64,000 nt of DNA from Farysia itapuensis (GCA_023212645.1 JALBYC010000019.1:62001-126000); one strand, 5' to 3'. Shown: positions 19,252 through 31,600, counted from the stretch's first letter. Notes: a model not told the origin generated them from the letters alone. Translations and numbers: made by a program.

Positions 19252-22200
19252 ATGTCAGAACGCATACCCAGTAGCTCCTCGCGACCACCAGTGGTACCTG
19301 CAACACCGCTGGGTAGGTCTATCCGAAAGAAGAACCATGTCAACCTCAGCGCAAAGGCTTTCGACAAGGTAAGTTTTGCATTCATCTGCACTCCTCTGGG
19401 CTCGTATACTTACTCTGAGTGCTTCACAGATGTCCAAAAGGATTATGTCGGTGGAAAGGACTGCAGGACAGTCGGCAATGGCAGGCTGGAAGGATACTGA
19501 CGTTGCAGAAGCCAATTTGTTTTCGTCCGATCGCATCGAGGAAGTTCCGGAGCAAGCCCCGGAGCAAGCCGAGCCTGGTCAACCTGTTCAGCAGATCAAA
19601 GAAAGCACCGAGTATCACGTACGTCGCTTTTCCCGTGCGCCGGTCCCACGGGGTCTCAGTCAAGCTGTAGGCAAAGGCCCAGACGGAGCAGCTCTGGCAG
19701 CCGCTGCTGCCAAATCTCTCAAGGGAAAGGGTGTCGCGCCTGTAGACTCCTTCCTCAACGAGGGCAGCTTTGTGTTCAATCCACTACATGGCCGTGTACC
19801 GCAACCCACGCCCAGAAAAGCCAAAACAAGGCTCGTTCCCGCTGTAGAACGACTCTCGCTCAGGGCGCCTACCGATGATGCCGGCCCATCAAGATCCGCA
19901 ACCCCAAAACCAGCTACAGTTGACAAGCCAACACCTATGGCTGATGGGCTGCCAACACCGATCAACACCCCAGCAGATAACGAAGACCCTTCGCACATTC
20001 CACTATTCATGGCGGACAAGGATGTGCAGGAAGCTCTGATACTCGAGGATTTACTCTTTGCTCTGCTTGGCATCGAAGGACAGTACATTACCTATGCCTC
20101 AAACTACGACCCGGAGAATCCAGCACAGCGCCTTCGAGGCGTTCAATTCTTGGTGGATACTGGCTTAGACCCACCCTTAAAGGATCTCGTCGAGCGCATT
20201 CTGCCGCTGGCAACCGATTTCACCGCCGTCTATGCGTTTATCGAGATGGATTCGGGTCTCGAATTTGGCACTGTCAACCATGCACTTTGCTCCGCCGTTC
20301 GCGACTTGCTTCAATCCTACGAGATGCTCGTTGTGCAGCTCGAGCATCAGATGGCCTCATCGACATCATTCACGCTACAGAAGCTATTCGTCTACATTCA
20401 GGACCAGATTCGCACGCTTGCTATGGTCCGAACTTTGACGGACGAGATCGTCGGCATCTCTCACGCTGACTTGTTCGACGAAGAAGAGGACGACGACTCT
20501 TCTGATGGCGACAATGAATCAACGGTGAGCGGGGTTTCCGCACTAGAACGGGAAAGGAGAGCTATGCTCGGCCTCGACGATCCTTTCGACGAAGGCGTAG
20601 AAGGCGGCATTGCCAAAGGTGGCGAGATTCTCTCCATGCTATGGGACAGGATTACACGGATGAGCGGGGATCCGAAGGCCAGAGCGCTGGTCACTACGCT
20701 TTTCCAAAGAGCATCCCAGCCATATGCTCACACTTTGCTCAAATGGATCACGACTGGTGACCTGACAGATACCTACGATGAGTTCATCGTCATGGAAGAT
20801 GCCAAGGTGACACGAGCAGCACTCGAAGACGATCCTACGGACGAGTATTGGGAGACTCGGTACACGCTACGCGATGAAACTACTCTGGCAACCATTGAGC
20901 GACGACGCCAGCTCGGCCTAGACATTGACGATGAAGTTGATGAGGAGCAGGACAATCCTCGAGGCGTGCTAACCGGTGGGGCAAAGATCCCCAACTTTCT
21001 CGAACCATGGAAGCATAAGATTTTGCTGGCAGGTAAATACCTCAATGTCATTCGCGAGTGCGGTCTTGACGTGCCCGCTGACCCGGAAGGTGCAGCCGGA
21101 CTGGACGTGACAAATGTGACGATGAACGAAGAGGCCTTCTTCCGCAGGATAGAATCAGCCTATCAGCGAGCCAACTCTGCGCTGCTCAAACTCCTCATTG
21201 AAGATCACCACATCCTGGATCGCTTGCGCTCACTCAAGCACTACTTCTTCTTCTCTGAAACCGACTTCCTCTCGTCGTTCCTCGAGCAGTCTGCTCACGA
21301 ACTGAACAAGAAAGTGTACCCGACCCGAACTCGCGAGACCACGCAGCAGCGTCTCCAGACGCACCTTGGCGCTGTTCTTGGATCAAGCAGTACAGTAGGC
21401 TTTGCCGACGTGTATCGTGAAGACGTACGCATTGTCCTGGCTTCGGAGGGTGCATATGACCAGCTGAAGCGGATCGCCGAGACCAAGGGTGGAATCGAAG
21501 CTACTCGGCTGGCAAATGCACAGGCTACGAAGTCGACGACAACGGCCGGCTCGGCTGCATCGAAAGAGACTCCGGTCGCAGCAGTGACATTGCTCCAATT
21601 CGACGTCTCGGTCAAGTTCCCAGTGTCTCTTGTGATCAGTCGAAAGAACATTCTGCGGTACCAATTTGTCTCAAGAGGGTTGTTCCATCTCAAGACACTA
21701 GAGCGATCGCTCTCATCTCTGTGGTTGGAGCACTCGTACTATGGGCCTAAATCATCGCCCGGTCTGTGGCAGCTGAAGACACATCCAGCTCTTGACCAAT
21801 GGAAGCAGAAGCTATTCTTGCTTCGGTCCCGAATGACCTTTTTCGTGCAGCAGCTCCTGGCGTTCCAAATGATGGAGGTCGTCGAGCCAAACTACATGGA
21901 GCTGGATCGGAAGCTGAGCAATGTCAAGACCGTTGATCAGCTGATGAAGGATCACTTTGGGTTTCTCAACACCACACGCAAAGAGCTCATGTTTACAGAC
22001 TTGCGCTATCTCGAGCTACACTCTCAGCTGACCAATGTCGTCAACGTCTTTGTCGAGAATCGAACGCGTTTCGAGGATCAGGTCCGCCTGGAGACCGATC
22101 GATGGCGCAAGGCGGATGGTCATATCCCTGATCCACCGCTGCAGAATTCCACTGTCGACTTCCTATCCCGCGTACAACGCCATTGGGACCGGTATGCTCG

Positions 22201-22291
22201 CACGTACAAGGATGTCGTCAACCTTCTCAGCACCACCGACAACCCGGCAGCGCTGCCCCTCGCCTACCGCTTCCAGAGCTCATACCTCTAA
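19252..22291 (+). CDS. SPC97: Gamma-tubulin complex component 2 (Spc97/GCP2)
   Basis: I model two exons, 19252-19368 and 19430-22291, with a 61-nt phase-0 intron, giving 992 residues. The first 190 residues are disordered and Pro/Ser-rich. The GRIP1 motif begins near residue 215 (ADKDVQEALILEDLLFALLGIEGQYI) and the GRIP2 half occupies the C-terminal third, including LQFDVSVKFPVSLVISRKN, the YQFVSRGLFHLK segment and LRSRMTFFVQQLLAFQMMEVVEPNY. GCP2 pairs with GCP3 to bind gamma-tubulin and nucleate microtubules at spindle pole bodies. Without the upstream exon the ORF would begin at a poor internal methionine, so the exon is preferred. Confidence 0.93.
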
Positions 22292-22355
22292 AACAAGCGC
22301 TCTGAGGCCATGCAAATTCAAAACAACGAATCTTCTATGTTGACTGTGCCAAATG

Positions 22356-23636
22356 CTATATGTTGTTGTTGAGAGGGTAGTCCCAGATGGGCGGGCCCGT
22401 GACGGAAGAGTCGAGTTGAACGAGGTACAAGCGTTCCTGGGCAGTGACCACGAGTCTACCCTGCTCGGCGAACACCAAATTTACTGCGCCAGACTGCGGC
22501 ATGAAGACCTTGAGAATTGGCTTGCCCATGTCGGTGAAGACCTGAACGCCATCGCCGGTACCGATGTAGACGTTGCCGAGCGAGTCTGTCTTGATTCCGT
22601 CTGCAATACCCGTTTGGGGCCATGCAAAGACGGAACGAGACCCAATCCGCTGAAATCCGCTTGCTTTGTCGGTCTGAACATCAAATTGATAGACTGAGGC
22701 TGGACGAGAGGGTGTCGGCGCAACCACGCCACTGAACTGGGAGCCAGTGTCGCTGACATACAGCCTGGAGCCGTCGGGAGACAGCGCAATTCCATTCGGT
22801 ACCGCAACAATGCTGGGATCCGTGAGTGCCGTAAGAATGCCAGATGCTGGCTCAAAGCGCCACACAGCGAGTGGAAGATCAACCTGAGGCCTGAATCCCT
22901 GTGTCTGTCCATACCATGCATCTGTGAAAAAGATGGCACCGGTTGTGGGATGAACGACTACATCATTGAGAGCGTTGAACTGCTTTCCCGCCGCATTGTT
23001 CAGCAGAATTTTGGCTTCTTTGGTGCCCCTGTCAATCAACGCTACCGAGGGAGGGTGATCTGTTCCACGTCCAGAATTGATCAACAGCAGTGAGTTGTTG
23101 TAGTTTGTCCCGCCGTTCGTCATTTGGACCGCCGTCGAATCAATCTTCACAGCTTCGACATCATTCTCAAACGACGTAGTGGTCCCGTTATCGACTTTGG
23201 CAAGAATCGCCGGAAGATTGATGCGGAGAACATAGTTGTTGACGGTAGCATTGCTCCTGCCTAAAGCGCCTCCTGCATCAGAGCAGAAGTAGACACTCTG
23301 ATCGTCGGGAAAGTAGACAGGGGCTTCATGGGCGAAAGCGTAGCCTTCCTCATACACCAAGAGCTTTACCTGTGGATGCTCGCCTAAAATTGGCTGTGCC
23401 AAATCGGCGTCGTAGACGTGGAAGCCATTTTCAGCGTCTTCCACGGAGTCAAAGGTGGTAAAGCTAGTGCCGTTCGATTTGATGTGGCAAGGCGCAGAAT
23501 AGCTTCGCGAAGTAAAGGGCAAAGGTAGAGAAGCAAGAGCTACATTGTCGACCTGTATTACACGAGTCGACAAGGCCGAGAAACCCCAGCTTGCTGCCAA
23601 GCCTAGCAGCGGCGTCCAGAGCTTGCTACTCAGCAT
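22356..23636 (-). CDS. Secreted SMP-30/gluconolactonase-like beta-propeller protein
   Basis: The 426-residue intronless product begins with a hydrophobic signal peptide or anchor (residues 5-24). It contains the SMP-30/LRE repeat pattern of a six-bladed propeller. Metal-site-like segments include EAPVYFPDDQSVYFCSD, NDVVVHPTTGAIFFTDAWYG, PNGIALSPDGSRLYVSDTG and GIADGIKTDSLGNVYIGTG. Several N-x-S/T sequons support passage through the secretory route. Family members hydrolyse sugar lactones or related esters with a divalent metal; the substrate here is unknown. Cysteines are few. It is convergent with GCP2 (64 bp between stops). Confidence 0.85.
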   Translation of the reverse strand: MLSSKLWTPLLGLAASWGFSALSTRVIQVDNVALASLPLPFTSRSYSAPCHIKSNGTSFTTFDSVEDAENGFHVYDADLAQPILGEHPQVKLLVYEEGYAFAHEAPVYFPDDQSVYFCSDAGGALGRSNATVNNYVLRINLPAILAKVDNGTTTSFENDVEAVKIDSTAVQMTNGGTNYNNSLLLINSGRGTDHPPSVALIDRGTKEAKILLNNAAGKQFNALNDVVVHPTTGAIFFTDAWYGQTQGFRPQVDLPLAVWRFEPASGILTALTDPSIVAVPNGIALSPDGSRLYVSDTGSQFSGVVAPTPSRPASVYQFDVQTDKASGFQRIGSRSVFAWPQTGIADGIKTDSLGNVYIGTGDGVQVFTDMGKPILKVFMPQSGAVNLVFAEQGRLVVTAQERLYLVQLDSSVTGPPIWDYPLNNNI

Positions 23637-23869
23637 GATGTGAGCTCGCTGAAAGGAGAGATGTGCGCAGACCGTCGCACAATCTACTAATGAAAGCCTT
23701 TAGCCTCCGGCAAGAATCTTGGCGTCACAATCTGCACATGTATGCAGTCATTTTGACAGGCGAGGTGGAGCAACGACACCATTTCGGGCGGTGGTGAGAG
23801 ATTGCCGGTGAACCCTGAACAACACCATTGAAGAAGCTGTATGCCGGCTGACCCTGCCTCTGCTCTGCG

Positions 23870-25894
23870 ATGTCATCGGTGGCAGCTCTGCCTCCTGAGA
23901 TCATCAGCTTGATCATTGAGCTTGCCGTTCTTACGAGCCCACCATGCAGTAGCAACGGCAGCACTGATCTCACCGGCACGCCCGCAGACCAGCCCGCTCC
24001 ATCGCCGTTCTCTTCGCCGCTCTCCGCGTCGGCAAAGTCAGATTGGTCACAGCTGACGAGCTTGCTGTATGTCTCTCGTCTCTTTTACACACTTGCGCGA
24101 CCGCTGCTCCTACGTACGCTTACACTGAACACAACCAAAGCTGGACTCGCGTTCTTCGACCAATGTGTCGCCTCTAGCAGCGAGGCAGGAACATCCTGCA
24201 CTGATCTGGCCTATGTGCGTAGAGGCTGGCTTGGCAACATAACCGCGTTAAGACGACTCGGTGTGGATCCGGACCCACTTTGCTTGAAGCTGGACGAAGC
24301 TGGCTGGTTTGAGGAAAGTCCTGGTGGGTTTGTGGTCGGACACACTTATGCCTCCAGACCAAAGACTCCAAGAGTCCGCAAATGTGCTGACGCAAGTGGT
24401 GCCACCAATGCAGCGACTTTGAAAGGCAAAAAAGGCGAGAGAAGGTTCCAGCGGGTGAGCGTATATTGGGCAGAGGAGCAGCTCATCGAGGAAGTACCAA
24501 ATCCTTCCGACTTGTCCGAAGATGATGATGATCTCGATGACGAAGAAGCTGACGGCGATGTTTCCAGCTTGTACGCAACTCCGAACGGTCCTCCAGCGGA
24601 TGGGTATGCGGAACAGTCGTTGATGCAAGGGCAGCGCTTGCAGCAGCTGCTGACAGGAGATCCGAGAATAGATCGACCCCACGAGCCCGCTTGGCAAACC
24701 CTGTACCGCCGCACGAACAATGCAAATACACGCAATGCTAGTGGTCGAGCAGAAGGGTCGAACAGTAGCCGCAACGGTCCTACGCGGCGCGGGAGAGCAG
24801 CTCCACCAGTAACACCGAGTGGCAACGTTGTTGCAGGCTGGGTGGGCACCCATGGCCCACCTGCGGAAGGCGAGATTGACCCTTGGGAGATGTGGGAGGC
24901 GCAAGAGAGACTTGCGGCACTACCAACGCCCTCTACAGCGGCACCCCTGCTCGAACCAATCGAGCCAGACGCAGCGCAAAAAGTGGACCAAGTTCTCGAT
25001 GCTCACATCCTCGAACAACGCCGTCGGCTGCGGAGGACCGAAATTTACGCTTATCACCTCTGCACCGCCACCCTCGAGCCATGGATTAACCCCCTCTTCT
25101 CCTCGATCCGAACTTTGCGCTACATCACGCTCACATTCACACCTGGTCACATCCTTGACGACGATAAACTCGAGCATATGTTGCGACGCATCCTGACGCG
25201 AGCAGAGAATCCAAGGCTTGAAGTGCTTTTGATCCGCATGGTGTTCGAACCCTCCGTTGCGGGGAGCAGGATGCGCCGATTCGAAAGGGCAAAGACAATT
25301 GGCGGGGCGGTAGATCGAATTGCCGATGAGCGTGTGCGAGTCATGCTTGTTGCCAATGTGGTCGGACAAGGCATATTGGTCCAGACTCCAAGTGAAACGT
25401 GTACCACGCTATCGTCGTTGTCGGCTTCCGACAAGCAGTCCAGCTCAGCAACGAAGATAACAAACGAGACGACTGGCTTTCTCAGCCCTCTTAGCCGCAG
25501 GGCGGTGGCGATCACGCAAGAAGCGTGGTGGTCTCGTGTCCTCCAGCAGAACCGCTTCTATGCTCCGCCACCTTGCGCGCCGGCTCTTTCGTTCGAGAAG
25601 CAATCTGAGCCAACGCTAAGACCTACTTCAACACCCTCCACATCGCCAAGGGAGCACGTTCCACCATGGACCAGTTTCTTTGGCTACGACTCTGGAAGAG
25701 CAGAGTGGATGGGCAAAACCGTCGGTCACTGCAACCCATGGCCAGATGACCCCATACCTCTGGAACATCCTCACTATCAAGCAGCGGACCCTCATACTAT
25801 ACCGACGGCACTCTCTCAATGCCGGCAACTGAACTACGTCAATGGCTGGGCAGCCAGGGATCGCGAGAACACAAACGCTCCGATTGAAGAGTGA
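23870..25894 (+). CDS. F-box-like protein of unknown function
   Basis: The 674-residue product is intronless and starts at an ATG. Residues 7-22 (LPPEIISLIIELAVLT), followed after a Ser/Pro insert by LTSLLYVSRLFYTLARPLLLRTLTL (residues about 63-87), form a split F-box-like unit common in basidiomycete proteins. The middle contains an acidic run near residue 215 and a disordered stretch. A more ordered C-terminal part starts near residue 375 (LEPWINPLFSSIRTLRYITLTF). I cannot assign a target or pathway. The stop lies 53 bp from the convergent YSH1 stop. Confidence 0.72.
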   Translation: MSSVAALPPEIISLIIELAVLTSPPCSSNGSTDLTGTPADQPAPSPFSSPLSASAKSDWSQLTSLLYVSRLFYTLARPLLLRTLTLNTTKAGLAFFDQCVASSSEAGTSCTDLAYVRRGWLGNITALRRLGVDPDPLCLKLDEAGWFEESPGGFVVGHTYASRPKTPRVRKCADASGATNAATLKGKKGERRFQRVSVYWAEEQLIEEVPNPSDLSEDDDDLDDEEADGDVSSLYATPNGPPADGYAEQSLMQGQRLQQLLTGDPRIDRPHEPAWQTLYRRTNNANTRNASGRAEGSNSSRNGPTRRGRAAPPVTPSGNVVAGWVGTHGPPAEGEIDPWEMWEAQERLAALPTPSTAAPLLEPIEPDAAQKVDQVLDAHILEQRRRLRRTEIYAYHLCTATLEPWINPLFSSIRTLRYITLTFTPGHILDDDKLEHMLRRILTRAENPRLEVLLIRMVFEPSVAGSRMRRFERAKTIGGAVDRIADERVRVMLVANVVGQGILVQTPSETCTTLSSLSASDKQSSSATKITNETTGFLSPLSRRAVAITQEAWWSRVLQQNRFYAPPPCAPALSFEKQSEPTLRPTSTPSTSPREHVPPWTSFFGYDSGRAEWMGKTVGHCNPWPDDPIPLEHPHYQAADPHTIPTALSQCRQLNYVNGWAARDRENTNAPIEE

Positions 25895-25947
25895 AGTTTG
25901 CATACCTAGAATTACACTTAGTTTCGATGGACTGCTCAAGGAAGAAA

Positions 25948-28461
25948 TTATGCCTCGATCTTTTTGCGTTTGTTGGGCACCGTTTCTCCATATTCAGGGA
26001 TCTCTGCCGCTTCGCTGTGTTTTCCTTGGAAGAGAGCAGTGTCCATCTGCTGTGGGAGGACGAACGCATCTGAAAGGGAGGTGAATGATCGAAGAGCCAG
26101 GGTGCATAGATTCTGAACGCGTTTCTGGAAAGCGTCCGACGTGGACACAATGACCAGATTTTCAATATCGACGATTGCTTGCGCTTCATCGAGACGGACT
26201 CGCAACGCAGGTCTTGTCGAGCCATCGAATAAAGACTCCAAAGATAACGTCGGGACAGGAACCTCTGACCCTGTCACAGCCCCGTCTTCCTGTGCAGTCG
26301 GCGTCTTCTCTTCCACTTTTGTCGCGACGGCTGGACTTGCTGGGATAGTCAATTCTTCGATCTCTCCAAAGTGTGCTTCGAGAAATGCTGCGATGTGCTC
26401 CGTCTTCGCAATCTGGTAGTGGCTGTGTTGCTGTGCTTCCAGATCTTCTCTCTTCCGACCAGCAAGGCTGACGTCTGAAAATGGGTTCGCGCTGATGATG
26501 TCACCGTCCTCGGGCGTGAGAGCCTCTTCCGGCTCGTCTTGCATCTCTTCGTCTTCCTCTCCTTTGACATTGTCATGATGGTGGTGGTTGTGGTTCTTCA
26601 TCGTCATTTTGACACTGGATGGCGCACTGTCGATACCCAGCAAAAGAGCCACAATGCTATCGGCGACCATGTCGTTGGCAACACTGCTTCCCCATTCGAT
26701 AAGGAGCTCGTGCTTGGCACTCTGCCGCACGTCGACAGCACCCATGACTCGCATCGTTCTGAGACTTTCTTCGGCATCGATGCCCTCTTGTACACGACCA
26801 TACATTCCTTCTAAATGCCATCTCACCATGTCCCAGCTTACCGCCAGAGCCACGCGCTGCCGCTGGACGATGGTGCTTGTAGACAGACCTGTGAAATCGG
26901 TCAGATCTTTAGGGTCCAAGATGGTGTACGCAAAATCTTTGCTGACTAGCAAGCCATCAACAACATCGCCTTGCACCGGAGGCTTGGCTGCTATCGTTCC
27001 AATCGCTTTCGCAGTTCGCTCCGCCCTGAACTTGAGTATTAATGGCTCGCAGTTACGAGGAGTGTGAATTTTGACGTCGGCCGCTCGTGAAGAGTATTTT
27101 GCTTGCAACGCGGCGCGAAGCTTGGACATGTTGTTTTGTTCGCCATGAACGAGCACGATGTGTTGCGCTTTGACCTCATCGATAAAACGCGAGTTCTGAG
27201 CAAAGTCAACGTGGGCCGAGAATGAAATGTAGTCTACCGATATTCGCCGTGGGATCTTTTGGCCGTTCATGGCAATGATTTCGTCAGGTTCTGTGAGAAT
27301 GTTTCGAGCCATAGTTCCTTCGACCGAATAACCTGAAACAATCAAGCCGTTTCGCTTGTCCGGCGCCCATCGCTCGAGCAGCTCTCTTGATACGCCAGAT
27401 TGCATGAATCCTGGAGAGGCCATCATGACACAAGGTCCCCTGTCTTCGAACTTTTCTAAAGAACGAAGATTGGAGATATGCTTGAAGACGAATGGGTTGT
27501 CTCGGCGATTGAAGCGCGTGCGAATGTGATCGTTCATGGTGTGGATGTAAGTCTGGTAGACTGAGATGCACTTCTTCGCTAGCGAAGAAGCATAGTAAAT
27601 CGGAACGCTGTGCAGCTCCGGATGAGCGGCCCAGTACTCGTCCAACAGAAGCAGCAACTCCTGTGCTCGTCCAAGGACAAAGACTGGCAACAAGACTCTT
27701 CCGCCACGCTTGATAATTTGATGGATCTGTGAAGTGAAGCGTTCTTCTTTGTCCAATCGCGGTTCGTGAGTTTGTGTACCGTAGGTGGACTCGCAGATGA
27801 GGACATCAGGCTTGACAGGTGGAATCTCGGCTTGTACGAGATGACGATCCTCTTCTCTGCTAAAGTCGCCCGTGTACAATATGCGAAGGCCGGCTATTTC
27901 AATCAGAAACATGCATGCGCCTAGGACATGACCAGCATGGTACGAGGTGAATCGGAGACCTCCTGAGATGGAAACGTCCTGATGAAAGTCGACGGCTTCA
28001 ATCTGACGCCAGGATGCAAGCATCTCGTTCTCGTCAAAAAGATTATCGTCATTGCCAGCGTTACTGATACGAACGAAATCGGACATCAGAAATCGGTACA
28101 CGGCTTTGGTAGGATGGGTCATGTACACTTTTCCGCCGCCGTCTCGAAAGTTGGTCTTCTCCATGATATACGTCAGCGCTGCCGCGTGGTCAAGGTGAAA
28201 GTGTGTCACGAGAATAGCGTCAACAGTGCTCCAATCAAGTTCGTCAATGAATGGCAAAGCGGCAATTCCTGTGAAAGCAGGATGAACGCCGGTATCGCAA
28301 ACAATAACTTTGCCCTTGTACTTGAGGACACAGCATGATCGACCGACCTCTTGACCCGCACCCAACATCTCTATGGTGAGCTGATCATCGCTCGAAGCAG
28401 AAGCAGATGGATCTAACGCAGATCCACCTGCTGTTGTCTGCGGTACGATCGAAGGTGCCAT
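25948..28461 (-). CDS. YSH1: Pre-mRNA 3'-end processing endonuclease YSH1 (CPSF73 homologue)
   Basis: Zinc-dependent endonuclease of the cleavage and polyadenylation factor. From the first ATG the product is 837 residues. It holds the metallo-beta-lactamase motif HFHLDH (87-92), TGDFSREEDRH, the beta-CASP region with CESTYGTQTHE, PVFVLGRAQELLLLLDEYW and SFSAHVDF. The C-terminal CPSF73-100 domain follows, with an acidic/His-rich insert near HHHHH at about residue 640. An upstream in-frame stretch reaching a GTG looks like a membrane segment but has no ATG. Only 162 bp separate this ATG from that of the divergent RabGAP gene. Confidence 0.96.
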   Translation of the reverse strand: MAPSIVPQTTAGGSALDPSASASSDDQLTIEMLGAGQEVGRSCCVLKYKGKVIVCDTGVHPAFTGIAALPFIDELDWSTVDAILVTHFHLDHAAALTYIMEKTNFRDGGGKVYMTHPTKAVYRFLMSDFVRISNAGNDDNLFDENEMLASWRQIEAVDFHQDVSISGGLRFTSYHAGHVLGACMFLIEIAGLRILYTGDFSREEDRHLVQAEIPPVKPDVLICESTYGTQTHEPRLDKEERFTSQIHQIIKRGGRVLLPVFVLGRAQELLLLLDEYWAAHPELHSVPIYYASSLAKKCISVYQTYIHTMNDHIRTRFNRRDNPFVFKHISNLRSLEKFEDRGPCVMMASPGFMQSGVSRELLERWAPDKRNGLIVSGYSVEGTMARNILTEPDEIIAMNGQKIPRRISVDYISFSAHVDFAQNSRFIDEVKAQHIVLVHGEQNNMSKLRAALQAKYSSRAADVKIHTPRNCEPLILKFRAERTAKAIGTIAAKPPVQGDVVDGLLVSKDFAYTILDPKDLTDFTGLSTSTIVQRQRVALAVSWDMVRWHLEGMYGRVQEGIDAEESLRTMRVMGAVDVRQSAKHELLIEWGSSVANDMVADSIVALLLGIDSAPSSVKMTMKNHNHHHHDNVKGEEDEEMQDEPEEALTPEDGDIISANPFSDVSLAGRKREDLEAQQHSHYQIAKTEHIAAFLEAHFGEIEELTIPASPAVATKVEEKTPTAQEDGAVTGSEVPVPTLSLESLFDGSTRPALRVRLDEAQAIVDIENLVIVSTSDAFQKRVQNLCTLALRSFTSLSDAFVLPQQMDTALFQGKHSEAAEIPEYGETVPNKRKKIEA

Positions 28462-28623
28462 GACGAGTGCAATCAAAAGCGCAGTTGTGATGGTAGAAAA
28501 GGCAAGTCTGCGTCGGATCTTCCGACGAAGTGGAAAAGTGCTCCACACGCAATTCCAGGGTTCACCGCTCTCGTGTCGGATCAGCTCCCGAGTGTTGCTC
28601 TATTCGGAGCTCCATCACTTGGC

Positions 28624-31600
28624 ATGACGGGCCATTCGTCGCGCGGAGGTCCATCGGCCTCGCCGTCAAGATCATCTGCTGCAAATGTGGCGAGCACGCA
28701 TCCCCTTTTTTCGGAGGACTCCCCCACAAAGGAAGCAGGTCCGTCGTCTCTTGTCAATCGACCCATTTGGGGTCAACGCAAAGGCTCTTTTGTTGACTAT
28801 AGCACCACTGAGGCTGTTCTCCCCCGTGGTCGTCCGAAGGCGAGTCGGACAAGCTCATGTGAAGCTGCGGCTTCTCCGTCTACTAGTCAGTCTCGCACAG
28901 CATGGATCAATGACAACGACAACGCGACGCTGCATCGTGAAAATATCGGTCCACTCCAGAGAAGCAGCAACATCCCACGTACTGGCCGTGTCACCAGCTA
29001 CGACCTCCAATTCGATGATGCGGACGAGTCGCACGAAGATCAAGACACGCTCTTTGGTCGCTTTCGACCCTCCTCTCCAGACATATTTGGACCAGATGTG
29101 CACAAACAGAGTGCAGATCGGCTTGTCGATAACCCAAGACAGAATGTGATCTCTCCTAATCAGACACCGATGGCTAAACATTCTCAACGCACACTTTCGA
29201 AAGCTTTCTTGAGGAATCAAGAATTCTTCCTGGCCGAGCCATCAAGCTCCATTACAAGGCCAAGATCTCGGTCAGCGGTCAGCGAAAGCCGTCTTCAAGC
29301 ATCGACAAGTGTGATTGAATACCCCAGAGAATGGCTTGTTGATCTTCACAATCGACCGGATGATGAGCTCGAACAAACCTTGTCTGGCCTGAATCAGCCA
29401 AAAGAGTCCACACCGGTCAAAACATCTTCCCATGCACGCAGTTCCCAGTCAATGTCTGAAGCCATCCTACTGGTCAGGGCCCTTTCCAAGACCCTTTCAG
29501 AACTACAGACACAACTGGATAGAGCAGACCTGCTCCGTCTAGAGGATGCAACGCGGCACGAGCAGGAAGTCGACCGGCTCAATCAAGAACACGAATCGCG
29601 CGAGTCAGCATTGACTGCACTCTGTCTTGAACGCGGCATCAAAGAAGGCGAAATTCAACGAAGTCTCCTCCGAGCCCCCATCCTCGATGCGGGAGCTCTA
29701 AAACGAAAGCATCTCGCCCAGCAGCAACAGACTACGTCAACTGAGAAAGAAAGCTCGAAAAGTGCAGCACCTCCACTCCCACAATCTCTGCAGCAGGCAA
29801 TGCTGGAAGGTCTCGAGGGGACTGCGGATACATCGTTCGTCTCAAATGCTCCAGATTTTGTGACCAAAGCTAGGCCTCGGAAGAATCCATCCGTACGGTC
29901 TGGTACAGATGCTGACACCATGCAGAGTGACCGGACAGACGCGCTTGATTCAGGAAACCTTGGAACCAGTCAGAAGAGTGTCTCTATCAAGTCCTCATCT
30001 GCTTCACTGAGAAGTGAAGCAAGCACAAATAGTCGGACCCGTCCCGCATCCACTAAAGCTCAGGCCGCAAAAGTAGTCAACGGCCGGTCTTCGTCGTCAT
30101 CAGTTCCGAACGGCGGTGGCCTAGGAGATTGGGCAAGTGGACTGCTCCCTTGGGCTTCGAGCGGAGCTTCGCAAAAAGCCGGACCTACAGCAGCCGCCAG
30201 CAACGTCAAGGCCATAAGTCCTGGCCGGCATGCAGCGAAGGAGCCCGAATATGATCAACTTTTCGTTTCGCGTCCTTCCTCGCCTATGAAAGCTAGTGCT
30301 GAGCTGAATGACGCCCCAGCACTTTACAACACGAGTTCTCCAGACCCCGAGCAAGGCGTTATGTCGGATCAAGATGCTTCAAGGTTGCGTGCCAAGTCTT
30401 CCCCTACAATCTCGTCGTCGAATACTACGAGCGCACGTAAAGCCAGCAGGTCCGGGCTGGGAATCTTGGGCAATCTGGCATGGCGTAGGAAAAAGGGCAC
30501 TGATTCGATTCTCGCCCAAAGCGCAAGAGAGGGAAATGACAGGACGCTCGCGGATAGCTCCGCAGAGTCAGTGGCTACGGACGAGCGGGAACAGGCCGCT
30601 TGTTCGCCCAGCAAGGTGGGAGGAACAGAATCGTCTGGACCAAGAAACACGAGTGATCTGGCAAAACCGCTGGCAGTCCGTAGCTCAAGCAACGAAGTAC
30701 CACTGCTGCTCCACGAGGCTATCGCCTTTGACACCACAACATCGTCTGAAACTGGCGAGCTCGCGCACACGCCGCTGTCTCTACTACCTAAACCGCCGCA
30801 CTTCCGCGCGATTGTCTTAGCCACGAGAGTCATGAACCCTGATCCCGCAACCATTCTCCAGAACACTAAAAAGGTCGAGAAGCTTGTCACTCGTCTCAGC
30901 GTTGATCTTATCAGTCACGCACGGGACGAGGGAAAGGTGATAGAGGACACACCCAAAAGAAAGAGCCTCTACATCTCAGCAAAGACAGCTGGGTCGCATC
31001 CTGTGTCTTTGGCACAAATCCAACTATCAAAAACCGTATTGGACGAGCAAGGCAAACGCAAAGCTCTCGACCGTTCTTCTGTTGCTTCTGCAAGCAGCAA
31101 GCATGGCCAGAAGGCCGATACGAGCAAGTCTGCTACCGCGACTACATTTGTGCGTGCATTTGGCGGCTATGCTCGAGCTTCTCCCACCCGAGTCCAACCT
31201 TCCCAACCGAACGAGCCAAATGTGACGCGTTTGCCAAACACATACCAATTCAGTCGGGACGCCGATACTTCGCTCACCACGTCAAAGAGCTCTGAGCAAA
31301 CGATCTCGCAAACCTCACCAAGACCGCCAAACAGCGCTGTTGAACTAGAGGCAATGCTGCCTAGCGACGCAACTCCTCCGACAATGATGAAGCGGAAGAT
31401 CAGGAACGCCCGCAAAAGCGTCACTAACGACAGCTTGAAGTCTTCAAAGCACATTACGAACGAGACAGGAGTGCCCCGTAAGAAGCATAGTGAGCGCCTC
31501 AGTCTCCTCAATGAAGAAAGCTCTGGGGACGAATTTGAAGTCTACGGCGGCAAAGGACCTGTATCTGGCTTCACCAAGCTAGCTGAAATTGCAAATACGA

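Noticed and set aside
28462..28548. Upstream extension of YSH1 beginning at GTG with a membrane-like segment
   Set aside because: No ATG; YSH1 is a nuclear nuclease that does not need a signal anchor, and this DNA is the short promoter shared with the RabGAP gene.
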